A stretch of 64,000 bases of DNA from JAFDWR01 sp038216655 (lineage in GTDB: Bacteria > Armatimonadota > Fimbriimonadia > Fimbriimonadales > Fimbriimonadaceae). Below, in pieces: positions 40,048 through 49,271 of this stretch. Each line of letters starts with the position of its first letter. The stretch's first letter is position 1. Under the pieces are notes generated by a model. The model was given only the letters and a program-made list of their open reading frames with translations, ran no database searches and was not told the DNA's origin. The DNA lies in the NCBI GenBank assembly GCA_038216655.1, contig JBBQPZ010000005.1, positions 1-64,000 of the forward strand, in the 5' to 3' direction. The translations under genes and the position numbers were made by a program.

Positions 40048-42324
40048 CTACTTCTCCGCAGTGAACAGCAACTGCTGGTCGTTCCCCTTGCCCTCCTCGC
40101 GGAAGACCTGGGCGTACTTGCGGGCCTTCTTGGCGAGCGCGTCGGCGGGATACTCCTTCGCCACGCGGTCGAGGAGAGCCGCCGCGTCGGCGTAGAGATG
40201 CGGCATCGCCTTCTGGTTTCGCCACCAGCCGTTGAAGCTTGCCAAGCGCCGGGTCGCGGTCGCGGCTCGGTACAGCGCCTTCGGAGCGGCGGCCGACTTC
40301 GGATATCGTTTCACGATTTCGAGACAGATCAGCCGCGCGCGGTTCACCGACTCGTGGACGTAGTGGTGGTTCTGGGCGGCGACGTTGTCCTCGTGGGTCG
40401 CAATCTTGGTGTTCCAGGAGGCTCCAAACGCCCAATTCCGCCCGCCGTCCCAAAGGGAGGCGTTGTAGAGGAGTAGGTTCCGGTGGGTGTAGTAGTAGCT
40501 CGCCAACGCGTAGAGGGCGTCTGCCTTACCGCTGTCGGTTGAGGCGCCCGCGACCTTTTTCCGCAGGGCGATGAGGTCGTTGGCGGTGTCGAGCGGATCG
40601 TAGAGCGAGTCTAAGATGCCGCCCTTCTTGTCTTCCACCCACGAGTAGTCGCCGGAGCCCTTATGGCTGAGTTTGTCGCGCTCGGCGGTGGGGATCGAGG
40701 CGAGAAGCTGCTTTGACTCGTCCAGCTTGTCGTCGCGGAGAAGCCGCATCGCAAGGGAGAACTTCAGCAGGTTGTGCTTAGGATCGGAGGTGCCGCGCTT
40801 GGCGATGAGTTGCTCAATCTCGCCAGGGGTCATGCGGACATCGAGCAGATAGGCAATGTCGTAGGTGTACCCGAGCTTTTCGTACTGGTCGAGCGCTTCT
40901 CCCCACCGCCCGCCGTGCTCAAGGAGGATCGCGAGATTCTCGCGGGCGGCTTGGTGGAGGTACGAGCCGGACATTTCGCTGACCTTGCGGTAGCCTGCAA
41001 TCGCGACGGCAGCATCGGTTTTGGCGAGGCAGCTAGCCCGAACGTAATTCGCAAGGTCGCGTCGGGAGTTTGCACCGTCTTCGGCGGCGGCAAGGCTTCG
41101 TTCCGCCCAGGTCAGGGCGGATGCGTAGTCGTGTCGCAGCAGATTGATCTCGGCGAGACGAGCATCCACCCCCGCAGAAAGATTTGCCCCCGCAACGGCG
41201 GAGACAGACTTAGCGAAGTCGACCAAGTTGGCCAGGTCCGTCGGCTTCGCCGACGTGTGGTAGAGGCGGTAGTCGAGGTACGGCTGGAGCAGGGTCGGCT
41301 CCTTGACAATTGCCGCCTGGACCTCCTTTGCCGCCGCAGGGCTCAACTTGGCTGACACCGCGCGGATGGAGGCGAGGACGCCCGCCTGCTTCTCGGGTGA
41401 CTTGGTCGCGGCAAGAATCCGCAGGTATGCGCTCATCGCGGCGGGATACTGCTTATTCAAGAATAGGATGCGCGCGCGCAGTCCCCGGGCATCCGCCGCG
41501 AAGTGCCCGCCGGGGAACTGGGCGTCGAGTGCATCGAGCGCCTTGGCGGCCGCGGCAACGCTCTCTGCCGGAGGATTCTTGGCGTCTTCCCAACTCTTGC
41601 CGTCCGGCGTGGCGCCACCCGCAAGCAGGATGCGCGCCTCCATGATCAGGGCTCGCTCCTTCCGTCCCTTGACGCTCGGGGGAATGGATCGGTAGAACTT
41701 GAGGGCCTCGTCATAGCGACCGGCATCGAAGGCGGCTCCAGCGGTGACGTATCGCGCGTGATCTCCGATGTAGCCTGAGTCGTTCGGAACACCCATGGCG
41801 ACGAACGTCTTGATCTCCTGATCGATGGCTCCCTTGTCCGGAGTTTCGGCGGTTATGAGGTCGGAAAGCGCGCGTCGCGCGGCAAGGTACGCCTTCGGCG
41901 ATCCGGCCATCGACTTCGACTCGCGCATCACCTCGATACGGTCGGTCAGAGATTCAGCATCGGGCGCTTTGCCGGACTTGAGAACGGCCTCGTATAGACC
42001 CATAGCGACGTCGTAGTCCGCAGCCTCTTCTCTAGCGATGCCGTCCTTAAGCACACCTTTAATGAGATCCTCTTCGGCCTTATCCGCTTTCTCCTTGGCG
42101 TCGTAATCCTCCCGGAAGGGTTCGTTCGGACCATTCTGGGTGTTCCCCGCGCGGTCCTCGGACTCGCCCCAGACGGTCAGCACGATGGGAGGAGGCGGCG
42201 AACCGAAGTCCGGTGTCCCATCGTTAAAGTGAACGCTGTCGAGCAGCGTCCCGATGCATGCCCAGACGCCCCCAGAGAGCACCAGCACTCCGGCCAAGAT
42301 CCCAATTCGTCGCATCGCCTTCAC
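40048..42324 (-). CDS. Large secreted TPR-type lipoprotein
   Basis: 758 aa. The N-terminus is a signal peptide with a possible lipobox (GGVWAC). The rest is helical with many TPR-like units (AAAFDAGRYDEALKFYRSI, ARENLAILLEHGGRWGEALD, SAAAPKALYRAATATRRLA). Such proteins act as scaffolds on the outer membrane or in the periplasm. It is coupled by ATGA to the DUF3142 gene upstream. The exact role is unknown. Confidence 0.65.
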   Translation of the reverse strand: MKAMRRIGILAGVLVLSGGVWACIGTLLDSVHFNDGTPDFGSPPPPIVLTVWGESEDRAGNTQNGPNEPFREDYDAKEKADKAEEDLIKGVLKDGIAREEAADYDVAMGLYEAVLKSGKAPDAESLTDRIEVMRESKSMAGSPKAYLAARRALSDLITAETPDKGAIDQEIKTFVAMGVPNDSGYIGDHARYVTAGAAFDAGRYDEALKFYRSIPPSVKGRKERALIMEARILLAGGATPDGKSWEDAKNPPAESVAAAAKALDALDAQFPGGHFAADARGLRARILFLNKQYPAAMSAYLRILAATKSPEKQAGVLASIRAVSAKLSPAAAKEVQAAIVKEPTLLQPYLDYRLYHTSAKPTDLANLVDFAKSVSAVAGANLSAGVDARLAEINLLRHDYASALTWAERSLAAAEDGANSRRDLANYVRASCLAKTDAAVAIAGYRKVSEMSGSYLHQAARENLAILLEHGGRWGEALDQYEKLGYTYDIAYLLDVRMTPGEIEQLIAKRGTSDPKHNLLKFSLAMRLLRDDKLDESKQLLASIPTAERDKLSHKGSGDYSWVEDKKGGILDSLYDPLDTANDLIALRKKVAGASTDSGKADALYALASYYYTHRNLLLYNASLWDGGRNWAFGASWNTKIATHEDNVAAQNHHYVHESVNRARLICLEIVKRYPKSAAAPKALYRAATATRRLASFNGWWRNQKAMPHLYADAAALLDRVAKEYPADALAKKARKYAQVFREEGKGNDQQLLFTAEK

Positions 42325-43823
42325 TTCAGATCACCGCCAAACATCACGTCTTTCATTTCTCCTGTCGTCTCCGCGCCCGATGGATCGCGAAGAGTCCACA
42401 ACACCCTGAGACGTCCAGCCCCCGTCAGGAGGATCGGTCCAAGGGCAACTTTTTCGCCGGGTCTCAGATGGGACTTCCACAGCACGACCCCGTCCGCCCG
42501 TCTCAGACTCACGGTACCTGCTTGCGAGGGATCGCTCACGAACGGGCTCGCACCGCCGAAGCCTCCGACTTGAACTTCCTCGAACGCGCCTTGGGGGGCG
42601 AGAATTTGGATTCGGAGCGCGTCCGATCCCAGGCATGTGTCACCGTCGCCGATTCCTTCGATCGATAGCCTCAGCTCCGTTGAGATTTTCGAACTCGATG
42701 ATTCGATCGCGGCGAAGGGCACCCGTCTGAGAGTCGGGACGACCTTGAGCTTCAGGCTGGGTGCCTGGCCAGCCAAAGCCGCGACGAGGGTTGGCAGCGG
42801 CGTTGCGAGGGTCTCGCCCGGCTCGGGGACCCGGAATAGAGCGATACCGAGGCAGTTCGGCGGTCGTCTTCGTAGGGCTTCCTGAAAGAAGGCTTGAACT
42901 GCCTGCGGGGTCGGACGGCGGTAGAGGATCTTGAACCCAAGACCCTTGCCTTGCGCGCCTGCCTTGACCGCCTCGAACAGTAACCTTTCCTCCCCCTGCG
43001 CAGTGGTCCATGAGACCTTCTTGAGGGAAGCGTGGCGCGAGGCACCGTCGGGGCTGAGCCCGCGGTACGTTCCGGCGATCTTGCCGTCCTTGTCAAAAAG
43101 CAGCGCCTGACCGTAGCACGGCGCGCCGATGACAAAGGGGATGTCGAGTTGCTCGGCGGCGATGAGTCCGTCGTCGAGCTGCTTCAGGTTCGCGATCGGA
43201 CGCTCGTCGTCGAGCGTTTGGGGGACGCTGGCCTCGTAGAACTGCGGCGCGTAGAAATCGAGTTCCTTGACGACGGCTTCGAAGTCGCGGCTCGTGAACC
43301 AAGTCGCGAGGCTGGTGATGCTCAGCTTGTCCTCGGAGGGGATCGTCGGGCGAATCGCGTGGAGGAGTTGGGCGTAGCGGGGAAGGAGTCTCGTCGGGAC
43401 GTCGAGATCGAGTTGTAGCCCGCGCACCTTATCCTGTACCCGTTCTGCGTCGGCTTTGGCGGCAAGGTAATTGCGTGCGATGATGTCGGCAAGCTCGGGG
43501 ATCGGTATCTCTTCGAAACGGTGCAGCACGCCCGGGTCGGCGCGGAAGACGAGATGAATGGGGAGCCCGATCGGCTCCTTGAAGGTCTGCGGCAGACTGA
43601 GAACGACCTTTTCGCCATCGGTGGAGAGTGTCCCGGCTCGGGCGTAGAGTTCGGTCACTCCCATGGTCTTGAGCCGCCCGAGGTCCTCTTTGGTGAGCGC
43701 AAGAGGCGAGTGCCAGAACCACATCGCGAGCGTCGGCGCGGCGGCAGCTCTAGGCTTTCCCCCGCACCCCGAAATCAGCACGCACAGCGCGAAACCAAGG
43801 AGAAGGGGTCGGGGGATGTTCAT
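42321..43823 (-). CDS. DUF3142-like lipoprotein
   Basis: 500 aa with lipobox ISGC. The first ~270 residues fit the DUF3142 family: MWFWHSP near the mature start, LQLDLDVPTRLLPRYAQLLH (about 137-156), then LSITSLATWF and LDFYAPQFYEA. The barrel-like form resembles glycosidase-type TIM barrels, but the family has no known activity. The C-terminal ~200 residues are beta-rich. Coupled to the TPR lipoprotein, so the two probably work as one complex. Confidence 0.6.
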   Translation of the reverse strand: MNIPRPLLLGFALCVLISGCGGKPRAAAAPTLAMWFWHSPLALTKEDLGRLKTMGVTELYARAGTLSTDGEKVVLSLPQTFKEPIGLPIHLVFRADPGVLHRFEEIPIPELADIIARNYLAAKADAERVQDKVRGLQLDLDVPTRLLPRYAQLLHAIRPTIPSEDKLSITSLATWFTSRDFEAVVKELDFYAPQFYEASVPQTLDDERPIANLKQLDDGLIAAEQLDIPFVIGAPCYGQALLFDKDGKIAGTYRGLSPDGASRHASLKKVSWTTAQGEERLLFEAVKAGAQGKGLGFKILYRRPTPQAVQAFFQEALRRRPPNCLGIALFRVPEPGETLATPLPTLVAALAGQAPSLKLKVVPTLRRVPFAAIESSSSKISTELRLSIEGIGDGDTCLGSDALRIQILAPQGAFEEVQVGGFGGASPFVSDPSQAGTVSLRRADGVVLWKSHLRPGEKVALGPILLTGAGRLRVLWTLRDPSGAETTGEMKDVMFGGDLK

Positions 43824-43826
43824 GAT

Positions 43827-45341
43827 CTAGCGAGCGCGGGCGTTGCGGAAGCCGTCGCGGAGGGCCCAAGCACCGACTGCGGTTTTTGCGTCTGAAGCTC
43901 CTGAATGGGCAGGGGCATTGGACGACTCCAAGATCGCGCCAAGTTCGGGTGGGATAACGTCACTCGGAGCCCAATTTGCGAACTCGCGCCCAAGGAAGCC
44001 GGTGTCGATGTCACCCTTGCGGAACCCGGGCGAGTCAAGGATGTCGAGCAGGTACGCGACGTTGGTCTTGACGCCGAGCACATGGAAGTCCATCAAGGCG
44101 CCGCGCAGCTTCTCGATCGCGGCGGCTCGGTTTTCGCCGTGGGCGATCACCTTGGCGAGCAGGGAATCATAGTAGCGCGGGACCTCGGCGTTGGGTCCAT
44201 ATCCGGTGTCGATGCGGACACCGGGAGCCCGGGGCTCGGCCCAAGCGAGGATTTTCCCAATGCTTGGCAAGAAGTTCTGGCCCGGGTCTTCGGCGACGAT
44301 GCGGGCTTCGATCGAGTGACCCTTGATGCCATTGCGCTCACCCTTCAGGAGCTCATCGTCAATTGCGAGGCGTTCGCCGCTGGCGATCCGGAGCTGCCAC
44401 TGGACGAGGTCGAGGCCGGTGATCGCCTCGGTGACCGGGTGCTCGACCTGGAGGCGGGCGTTGACTTCGAGAAAGTAAAACTCGCGGCCCTCCGGGTCGG
44501 TGATGAATTCAACGGTTCCGGCGCCGTGGTAGCCGGCAGCGAGAATCAAGCTCCGCGCGGCGTCGCGCATCCGTGGCCAGAGTTCACTCGCGGTGTGGTG
44601 ATCGAACGCCGAGGGCGCTTCCTCGACGATCTTCTGGTGGCGACGCTGGAGCGAGCACTCGCGCTCATAGAGGCACGCGGTGTTGCCATGGGTGTCGGCC
44701 AACACTTGGACTTCGATGTGGCGCGGTCGCTCGACGAGCTTTTCCACCATCATCGTCCCATCGCCGAATCCCTTTAGCGCCTCGTCGGACGAGATGCGGA
44801 GTTCTTCATCAAAGTGGGCGGGGTCACGCACGACACGCATGCCGCGGCCCCCTCCTCCTGCGCTGGCTTTGAGCATGATCGGGTAGCCGATCTTGTCGGC
44901 CGCGGCTTTGAGTTGTGCGTTTGTCGCGCCGGCCTCGAAGAAGCCAGGCGTGATGGGGACTCTGGCTTTGACGGCAAGATGCTTGGCTTCGATCTTGGAG
45001 CCGAGCGCGCGCATCGCGGAGGCGGGCGGGCCGACGAAGATGATCTTGGCGGCGACGCAGGCATCGGCGAATTCGGCTCGCTCGCTCAGAAAGCCATAGC
45101 CCGGATGGATTGCGTCCGCCCCGGACATCTTGGCGGCTTCGAGAATCTTGTCGGCGTTGAGGTAGCTCTCACTCGCCTCGGGCAGCCCGATTGCGATGGC
45201 CTCGTCGGCGAGACGGACGTGGAGAGCATCCCGATCGGCGTCGGAGTAGACGGCGACGGTGCGTACGCCCATCTCTTTTGCAGCTCGGATCACGCGGCAC
45301 GCGATCTCGCCACGGTTGGCGATGAGGAGCTTCTTGATCAC
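43827..45341 (-). CDS. Biotin carboxylase subunit (acyl-CoA carboxylase alpha type, no BCCP domain)
   Basis: About 504 aa from the GTG at 45341 (IKKLLIANRGEIACRVIRA); the frame extends upstream to 45380 without conserved sequence. It has the ATP-grasp biotin-carboxylase landmarks KASAGGGGRGMRVV, ERPRHIEVQVLADTHG, YERECSLQRRHQK and FLEVNARLQVEHPVTE. The end, after the BC C-terminal domain, lacks the MKM biotinylation motif, so a separate carrier is needed. The upstream partner (methylglutaconyl-CoA hydratase-like) suggests methylcrotonyl- or propionyl-CoA carboxylation rather than fatty-acid synthesis. Confidence 0.8.
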   Translation of the reverse strand: MIKKLLIANRGEIACRVIRAAKEMGVRTVAVYSDADRDALHVRLADEAIAIGLPEASESYLNADKILEAAKMSGADAIHPGYGFLSERAEFADACVAAKIIFVGPPASAMRALGSKIEAKHLAVKARVPITPGFFEAGATNAQLKAAADKIGYPIMLKASAGGGGRGMRVVRDPAHFDEELRISSDEALKGFGDGTMMVEKLVERPRHIEVQVLADTHGNTACLYERECSLQRRHQKIVEEAPSAFDHHTASELWPRMRDAARSLILAAGYHGAGTVEFITDPEGREFYFLEVNARLQVEHPVTEAITGLDLVQWQLRIASGERLAIDDELLKGERNGIKGHSIEARIVAEDPGQNFLPSIGKILAWAEPRAPGVRIDTGYGPNAEVPRYYDSLLAKVIAHGENRAAAIEKLRGALMDFHVLGVKTNVAYLLDILDSPGFRKGDIDTGFLGREFANWAPSDVIPPELGAILESSNAPAHSGASDAKTAVGAWALRDGFRNARAR

Positions 45342-45361
45342 CGGGCACGCCCCAGGTTTAT

Positions 45362-45390
45362 ATAAGTCGTATGGGCCCAATAAGACTTAT
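45362..45390. promoter_or_regulatory. 29-bp imperfect palindrome, possible operator
   Basis: ATAAGTC and GACTTAT arms surround a central TGGGCCCA, in the 58-nt gap between the hydratase stop and the carboxylase GTG. A TATAAA-like box on the minus strand lies next to it, so a repressor site is plausible. Confidence 0.45.
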
Positions 45391-45399
45391 TGACAGACA

Positions 45400-46161
45400 T
45401 CAACCTTCCACCTCAGCCACGAAGTTGGCCTTCCGCTTCTCCAAAAACGCCCCGATTCCTTCCTGGGCCTCAGCCCCGGTCCGTGCCTGGGCGAGCCGCC
45501 GCGCGGCTTCTTCGAGGCCTAGGGGAGAAACACGGGAAAGCTGCTTCGATGCGGCGACTGCTGCTGGGCCGCCTGCCAGCACGGCTTTCAGCTTCGACCC
45601 GATCATCGCGTCCAATTCCTCAGCCGGAACCGCCTCGTGCACCAACCCAATCCGCAACGCCTTCGTCGCGTCGAACACCTCACCGGTGGTGAACAGGGCG
45701 CGTGCCTGGCCCCGACCGATCTTTTCGACCACGAACGGGGAAATTGTCGCGGGAATTAGGCCGAGCTTCACCTCGCTGAACGCGAACTTCGCGTCGAGCG
45801 AGGCCACCGCCACGTCGGACGCGGCGACCAGGCCGCAGCCACCGCCGAACGCCGGACCGTGAACTCGCGCGATCACCAACGCGGGGCACTCTACCATCGT
45901 CTCGAACAGCCGGGCGAGGCGGAGTGCGTCCTCGTAGTTCTGTTCCTCGGTATAGCCTGCCGCTTCGCGCATCCAATTCAGGTCGCCGCCGCCGCAGAAG
46001 GCGGGTCCGTTGCCGCCAAGCACGATCGCACGCGTCCCCGTCGGAGGGGTAGCGAATGCCTCGGTAAGCCGAGCGATCAGCTCGGCGTTAAAGGCGTTTC
46101 GAACCTCGGGGCGATCGAGGGTTAGGTACAGCACGGGGCCGCGCGTCTCGGCGCTGAGCAT
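45400..46161 (-). CDS. Enoyl-CoA hydratase family, methylglutaconyl-CoA hydratase-like
   Basis: About 253 aa from the ATG at 46161, which follows CATACT by 6 nt; the longer frame to 46230 is unsupported. Oxyanion-hole motif FCGGGDLNWMR (normally FCAGADL) and HGPAFGGGCGLV. The DLNWM signature is typical of methylglutaconyl-CoA hydratase in leucine breakdown. The pairing with a biotin carboxylase supports that pathway, but the other Liu genes are not in the window. Confidence 0.75.
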   Translation of the reverse strand: MLSAETRGPVLYLTLDRPEVRNAFNAELIARLTEAFATPPTGTRAIVLGGNGPAFCGGGDLNWMREAAGYTEEQNYEDALRLARLFETMVECPALVIARVHGPAFGGGCGLVAASDVAVASLDAKFAFSEVKLGLIPATISPFVVEKIGRGQARALFTTGEVFDATKALRIGLVHEAVPAEELDAMIGSKLKAVLAGGPAAVAASKQLSRVSPLGLEEAARRLAQARTGAEAQEGIGAFLEKRKANFVAEVEG

Positions 46162-46181
46162 TCTGGAAGTATGGCATCGCG

Positions 46182-46187
46182 TATGAT
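46182..46187 (+). promoter_or_regulatory. TATGAT -10 box, near-leaderless
   Basis: Ends 8 nt before the ATG at 46196, back to back with the minus-strand promoter of the hydratase gene. Confidence 0.45.
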
Positions 46188-46195
46188 CATCCCGG

Positions 46196-46687
46196 ATGGA
46201 ACCCATCGCGATTCCCCCGTTTCGGCTCACGGTTGACGAATTGGCCCGCTACAACTGGCAGATTTCGTTGCGAGTGTACGTGTACATCACGCTGATCGGC
46301 TCGGTCGCGTTGGCAGCGATGCTGACCTGGGTCAACGAACCCAGGTGGATCATCGCCACGTCGAGCATTGCCTTCTTCCCGGGGGCAATGCTCGCCTTTC
46401 GGTTTCGAGCCCTTCCCCAGCAAATCCCCAACATGGATGAGGGGAGATCGCTCATGGAGCGGCGCGTCACTTTCGAGGAGAACGGGTATCGAATCGGGTT
46501 GACCGACAGCACGGAGGCGTTCATCCCTTGGACGGCCTATCGAAAGTGGGGCTGGGAGGACGGCGACCTTTTCATTCGAACGAGTGGCCGCCCGTTCATC
46601 GTGATTCCGGCGCGCGTGTTCGACGAGGCTTTGAGGGCGCGTGTCGAGGCGTTGCTGGCCACGCTGGACCTCCAAGCGATCCTGTAG
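46196..46687 (+). CDS. YcxB-like membrane protein 1
   Basis: 163 aa. Two membrane segments (VYVYITLIGSVALAAML and WIIATSSIAFFPGAMLAF), then a soluble C-terminal domain of the YcxB type (RRVTFEENGYRIG ... FIPWTAYRKWGWEDGDLFIR). The family is uncharacterised. First of three tandem genes with the same plan. Confidence 0.6.
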   Translation: MEPIAIPPFRLTVDELARYNWQISLRVYVYITLIGSVALAAMLTWVNEPRWIIATSSIAFFPGAMLAFRFRALPQQIPNMDEGRSLMERRVTFEENGYRIGLTDSTEAFIPWTAYRKWGWEDGDLFIRTSGRPFIVIPARVFDEALRARVEALLATLDLQAIL

Positions 46688-46704
46688 CTCGCAAGCCCTG
46701 AGCG

Positions 46705-46710
46705 TATGCT
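46705..46710 (+). promoter_or_regulatory. TATGCT -10-like box
   Basis: Ends 8 nt before the ATG at 46719. Confidence 0.4.
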
Positions 46711-46718
46711 TACGCCGA

Positions 46719-47195
46719 ATGGACATATCGACCCAGGAGTATCAACTCACCACGGACCTTCTGGTTCGGGTCGGGACCCGGGTGAGCTACCGAAGAATCT
46801 GGCTCGTGCCAGTCCTCGGCGTCTTGCTGGCGGCGGCTCTCGTGGTGATGGGCGATCCGACAATGAAAATCGTGGGTCTGCTCGAAGGGATTCTCATTGC
46901 ATTGCTTCCAATGATCAAAGTGAGGGTCTCCGCTGCCCGCATCAAGCAGGTCCCGCTCTACCAACTCCCCTACGTGATGAACTTCGGAGCCGACACGTTG
47001 ACGCAGTCTTCGGCAGGCGAATCTCGATCCGTCATTCGGTACTCTGAGATTGTTCGCGTGCAAGATGATGCTGATGCTCTCGTCGTTTACATCACGCGCT
47101 CCCTTTACGTCATTGTCCCGAAAGCGTCATTCAAATCTGCGGAAGACTTGGCGGCAGTTGTAACGATATTCAAGTCAAAGGGGCTGATCAAGTAG
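46719..47195 (+). CDS. YcxB-like membrane protein 2
   Basis: 158 aa. Two hydrophobic segments (WLVPVLGVLLAAALVVM and KIVGLLEGILIALLPMI) followed by a soluble domain with RYSEIVRVQDDADALVVYIT. The start at 46719 is supported by TATGCT; the upstream frame overlaps the previous gene. It shares its layout with the genes on either side. Confidence 0.6.
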   Translation: MDISTQEYQLTTDLLVRVGTRVSYRRIWLVPVLGVLLAAALVVMGDPTMKIVGLLEGILIALLPMIKVRVSAARIKQVPLYQLPYVMNFGADTLTQSSAGESRSVIRYSEIVRVQDDADALVVYITRSLYVIVPKASFKSAEDLAAVVTIFKSKGLIK

Positions 47196-47644
47196 TGCGC
47201 AGCAACTCCTTCACCATCCCGCGAATCATCTTCTCGCGGCTCACCGCTGAGTTGTACGTCCGGCGATTCTGGTTCCTGCTGGTGCCTTGGCCGTGCCTCG
47301 CCGTTATCCTCATCACCCTCTCTCGCGATCCGAACGTGATCATCTTCGCGTTCCTGGTCGGGGTCTGGCCGCTCACCATCCCCTTGCGCGCCTACCTGTT
47401 CACCTCGAAAGCCGCCGAACTCGTCGCGAGTCCGGTTTGGGTCAGCGTCGAGGGGGAATGGGTGCTGTTCCACTCCGAAGACGGTAAGGGGATGAAGATC
47501 GCGCGGTCGCGGATAAGTGGGGTGACCGAACTGCACGGGCACCTCGCGATCGTGATTGGCTATGTGAAGTTCGCGTTCGTCCCGATAAGCGCGTTCGGCT
47601 CCCCCGCGGACGCGGAGAAGTTCAAGCAAGCCTTGACCGACTAG
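47195..47644 (+). CDS. YcxB-like membrane protein 3
   Basis: 149 aa, GTG start overlapping the previous stop by 1 nt. Two membrane segments (FWFLLVPWPCLAVILIT and VIIFAFLVGVWPLTIPL), then the soluble domain (VSVEGEWVLFHSEDGKGMKI ... LAIVIGYVKFAFVP). It converges on surE with a 4-nt overlap. Confidence 0.6.
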   Translation: MRSNSFTIPRIIFSRLTAELYVRRFWFLLVPWPCLAVILITLSRDPNVIIFAFLVGVWPLTIPLRAYLFTSKAAELVASPVWVSVEGEWVLFHSEDGKGMKIARSRISGVTELHGHLAIVIGYVKFAFVPISAFGSPADAEKFKQALTD

Positions 47645-48417
47645 GCCGGGGCGTGGATTTCGCGGAAGTGGTCTTCGAGCGTCTCCGCATGGGCGCGGTT
47701 GGTCCAGTCTAGGGTCACCGGGGTGATCGAAACAAAGCCCTCGCTGACCGCCTGCACGTCGGTGTTGGGCTGGTCCGGTTTCATCACCACAACGCCGCCC
47801 TGCCAGTAGTAAGGGCGGCCCCAGGGGTCTTCGCGGTACTCGACGCGGTCCTGATACACACGCTGGCCCATCCCGACCACGCGGTGACCGCGCAGCTCTT
47901 CAGGGTGGATCGCGGGGATGTTCACATTGAGAAAGGTCAACGGTGCTTGGGGCGACTCGACGAGAAGGTTCCAGTGCTCACGCAGCCACTGCTTGCCGGT
48001 CTCAAAATGGAGCGGCGCACCCGTGACAAACAGGGCCATACTCAGCGAGATTGAGCGGATGCCGTTGATCGTCCCTTCCATCGCGCCGGCAACGGTGCCC
48101 GAGTAGGTGACGTCAAACCCGAGGTTTGGTCCGTGGTTGAAGCCGCTGAGGACCAGATCGCATCCGCCCGGCCAGGCCAGAGTCAGCCCGACATTAACGC
48201 AATCGACGGGAACGCCGGTGACGTGGTACGCCTCAAGACCTTCGAACTCGACCGGCTTGACCCGAAGCGGGTCGTGCATCGTCATCGAGTGCGCGCACGC
48301 GGAGCGCTCCCGGTCAGGCGCGACGATTTTAACTTCTCCGAATTCGCGGGCCACCTCGGCGAGGTGGCGAATGCCGGCGGCGGAGATGCCGTCGTCGTTG
48401 GTGATCAGGATACGCAT
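47641..48417 (-). CDS. surE: 5'/3'-nucleotidase SurE
   Basis: About 258 aa. Starts MRILITNDDGISAAGI, with the metal-binding NDDG, followed by IVAPDRERSACAHSMTMHDP and LSGFNHGPNLGFDVTYSGTV, all standard SurE motifs. It dephosphorylates nucleoside 5' and 3' monophosphates, and is linked to stress survival. A stand-alone gene here, divergent from the VanZ-like gene. Confidence 0.9.
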   Translation of the reverse strand: MRILITNDDGISAAGIRHLAEVAREFGEVKIVAPDRERSACAHSMTMHDPLRVKPVEFEGLEAYHVTGVPVDCVNVGLTLAWPGGCDLVLSGFNHGPNLGFDVTYSGTVAGAMEGTINGIRSISLSMALFVTGAPLHFETGKQWLREHWNLLVESPQAPLTFLNVNIPAIHPEELRGHRVVGMGQRVYQDRVEYREDPWGRPYYWQGGVVVMKPDQPNTDVQAVSEGFVSITPVTLDWTNRAHAETLEDHFREIHAPA

Positions 48418-48476
48418 CGGCGAAATCATCGTACCGCCCGAGACACTATTCCCTCCGCGTGCGGGTTCAATAAACC

Positions 48477-49268
48477 GTGCGGCAGATTCGGGCGATCTTT
48501 TGGAGCGGGCTTGGGTTCGCTTTTGTGTTCGGCCTCCTGCTGCTCGTGAGCTTTCTCACGACTCATGCGTGGCTCCCGATCGCCTACGCGGTCGGATTCG
48601 GGCTGCTCCTTGCGACGGTCCCTGCCATCCAGACCGCGCGTCTTGCGACGCCGATCGGGACGGCGATGCTGGTCGCCGTCGGGGCGGTTTGGATGCGATC
48701 CGAGGGACTCATGACGATGGGTGGGCGGGCGATCACGACGGAGATGATGGCCCTGGCCTGGTTGGCCGCCATTGCGACGCCTGCGCTCATCTTGGCGGGC
48801 GTCTGGCGACATCGACTTCGGAGCGCGCGTTCTTACCTCCCCTGGCTGGCCGTCCTGATTGTTCTCTCGGTGATCGTCGCCCAGTCCAGCAACTCGGGGG
48901 CGGGAGCGGGGCGAATGGTGGATTTCATGATTCGCCACTTTCACTTTTCCAAGGAGTCGGCGGAGACGGTGGTGGTGGTCTTTCGGAAGACGATCCACTT
49001 CACGTTCTACGGGCTCGTTGGCTTCGCCGCGTGGCGAGGCGGTCGGGATGGCGGACTGTGGAAGGACCGCCTGCTCCTGTTCGCTTTCGCTGCGACGTTG
49101 GTCGTAGCCAGTTTCGACGAAATTCGACAGTCCACTCAGGTTGGAAGAACCGGCTCGATTTGGGATGTGCTCCTCGACATGGCGGGCGCAGCGGTGTTCA
49201 TCGTGATTGCGGCGGCCACCGCGAAGGCGAAAAGTCCCGGTCCGCCAAGCGCAAAACGCGCACAATGA
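48477..49268 (+). CDS. VanZ-like membrane protein
   Basis: 263 aa, GTG start. Eight or so hydrophobic segments. The C-terminal part has the VanZ pattern: RKTIHFTFYGLVGFAAW and ASFDEIRQSTQVGRTGSIWD. VanZ proteins are small membrane proteins linked to low-level teicoplanin resistance and to envelope lipids; the biochemical role is unsettled. The N-terminal ~130 residues are an extra membrane part not seen in simple VanZ proteins. Confidence 0.7.
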   Translation: MRQIRAIFWSGLGFAFVFGLLLLVSFLTTHAWLPIAYAVGFGLLLATVPAIQTARLATPIGTAMLVAVGAVWMRSEGLMTMGGRAITTEMMALAWLAAIATPALILAGVWRHRLRSARSYLPWLAVLIVLSVIVAQSSNSGAGAGRMVDFMIRHFHFSKESAETVVVVFRKTIHFTFYGLVGFAAWRGGRDGGLWKDRLLLFAFAATLVVASFDEIRQSTQVGRTGSIWDVLLDMAGAAVFIVIAAATAKAKSPGPPSAKRAQ

Positions 49269-49271
49269 GGC

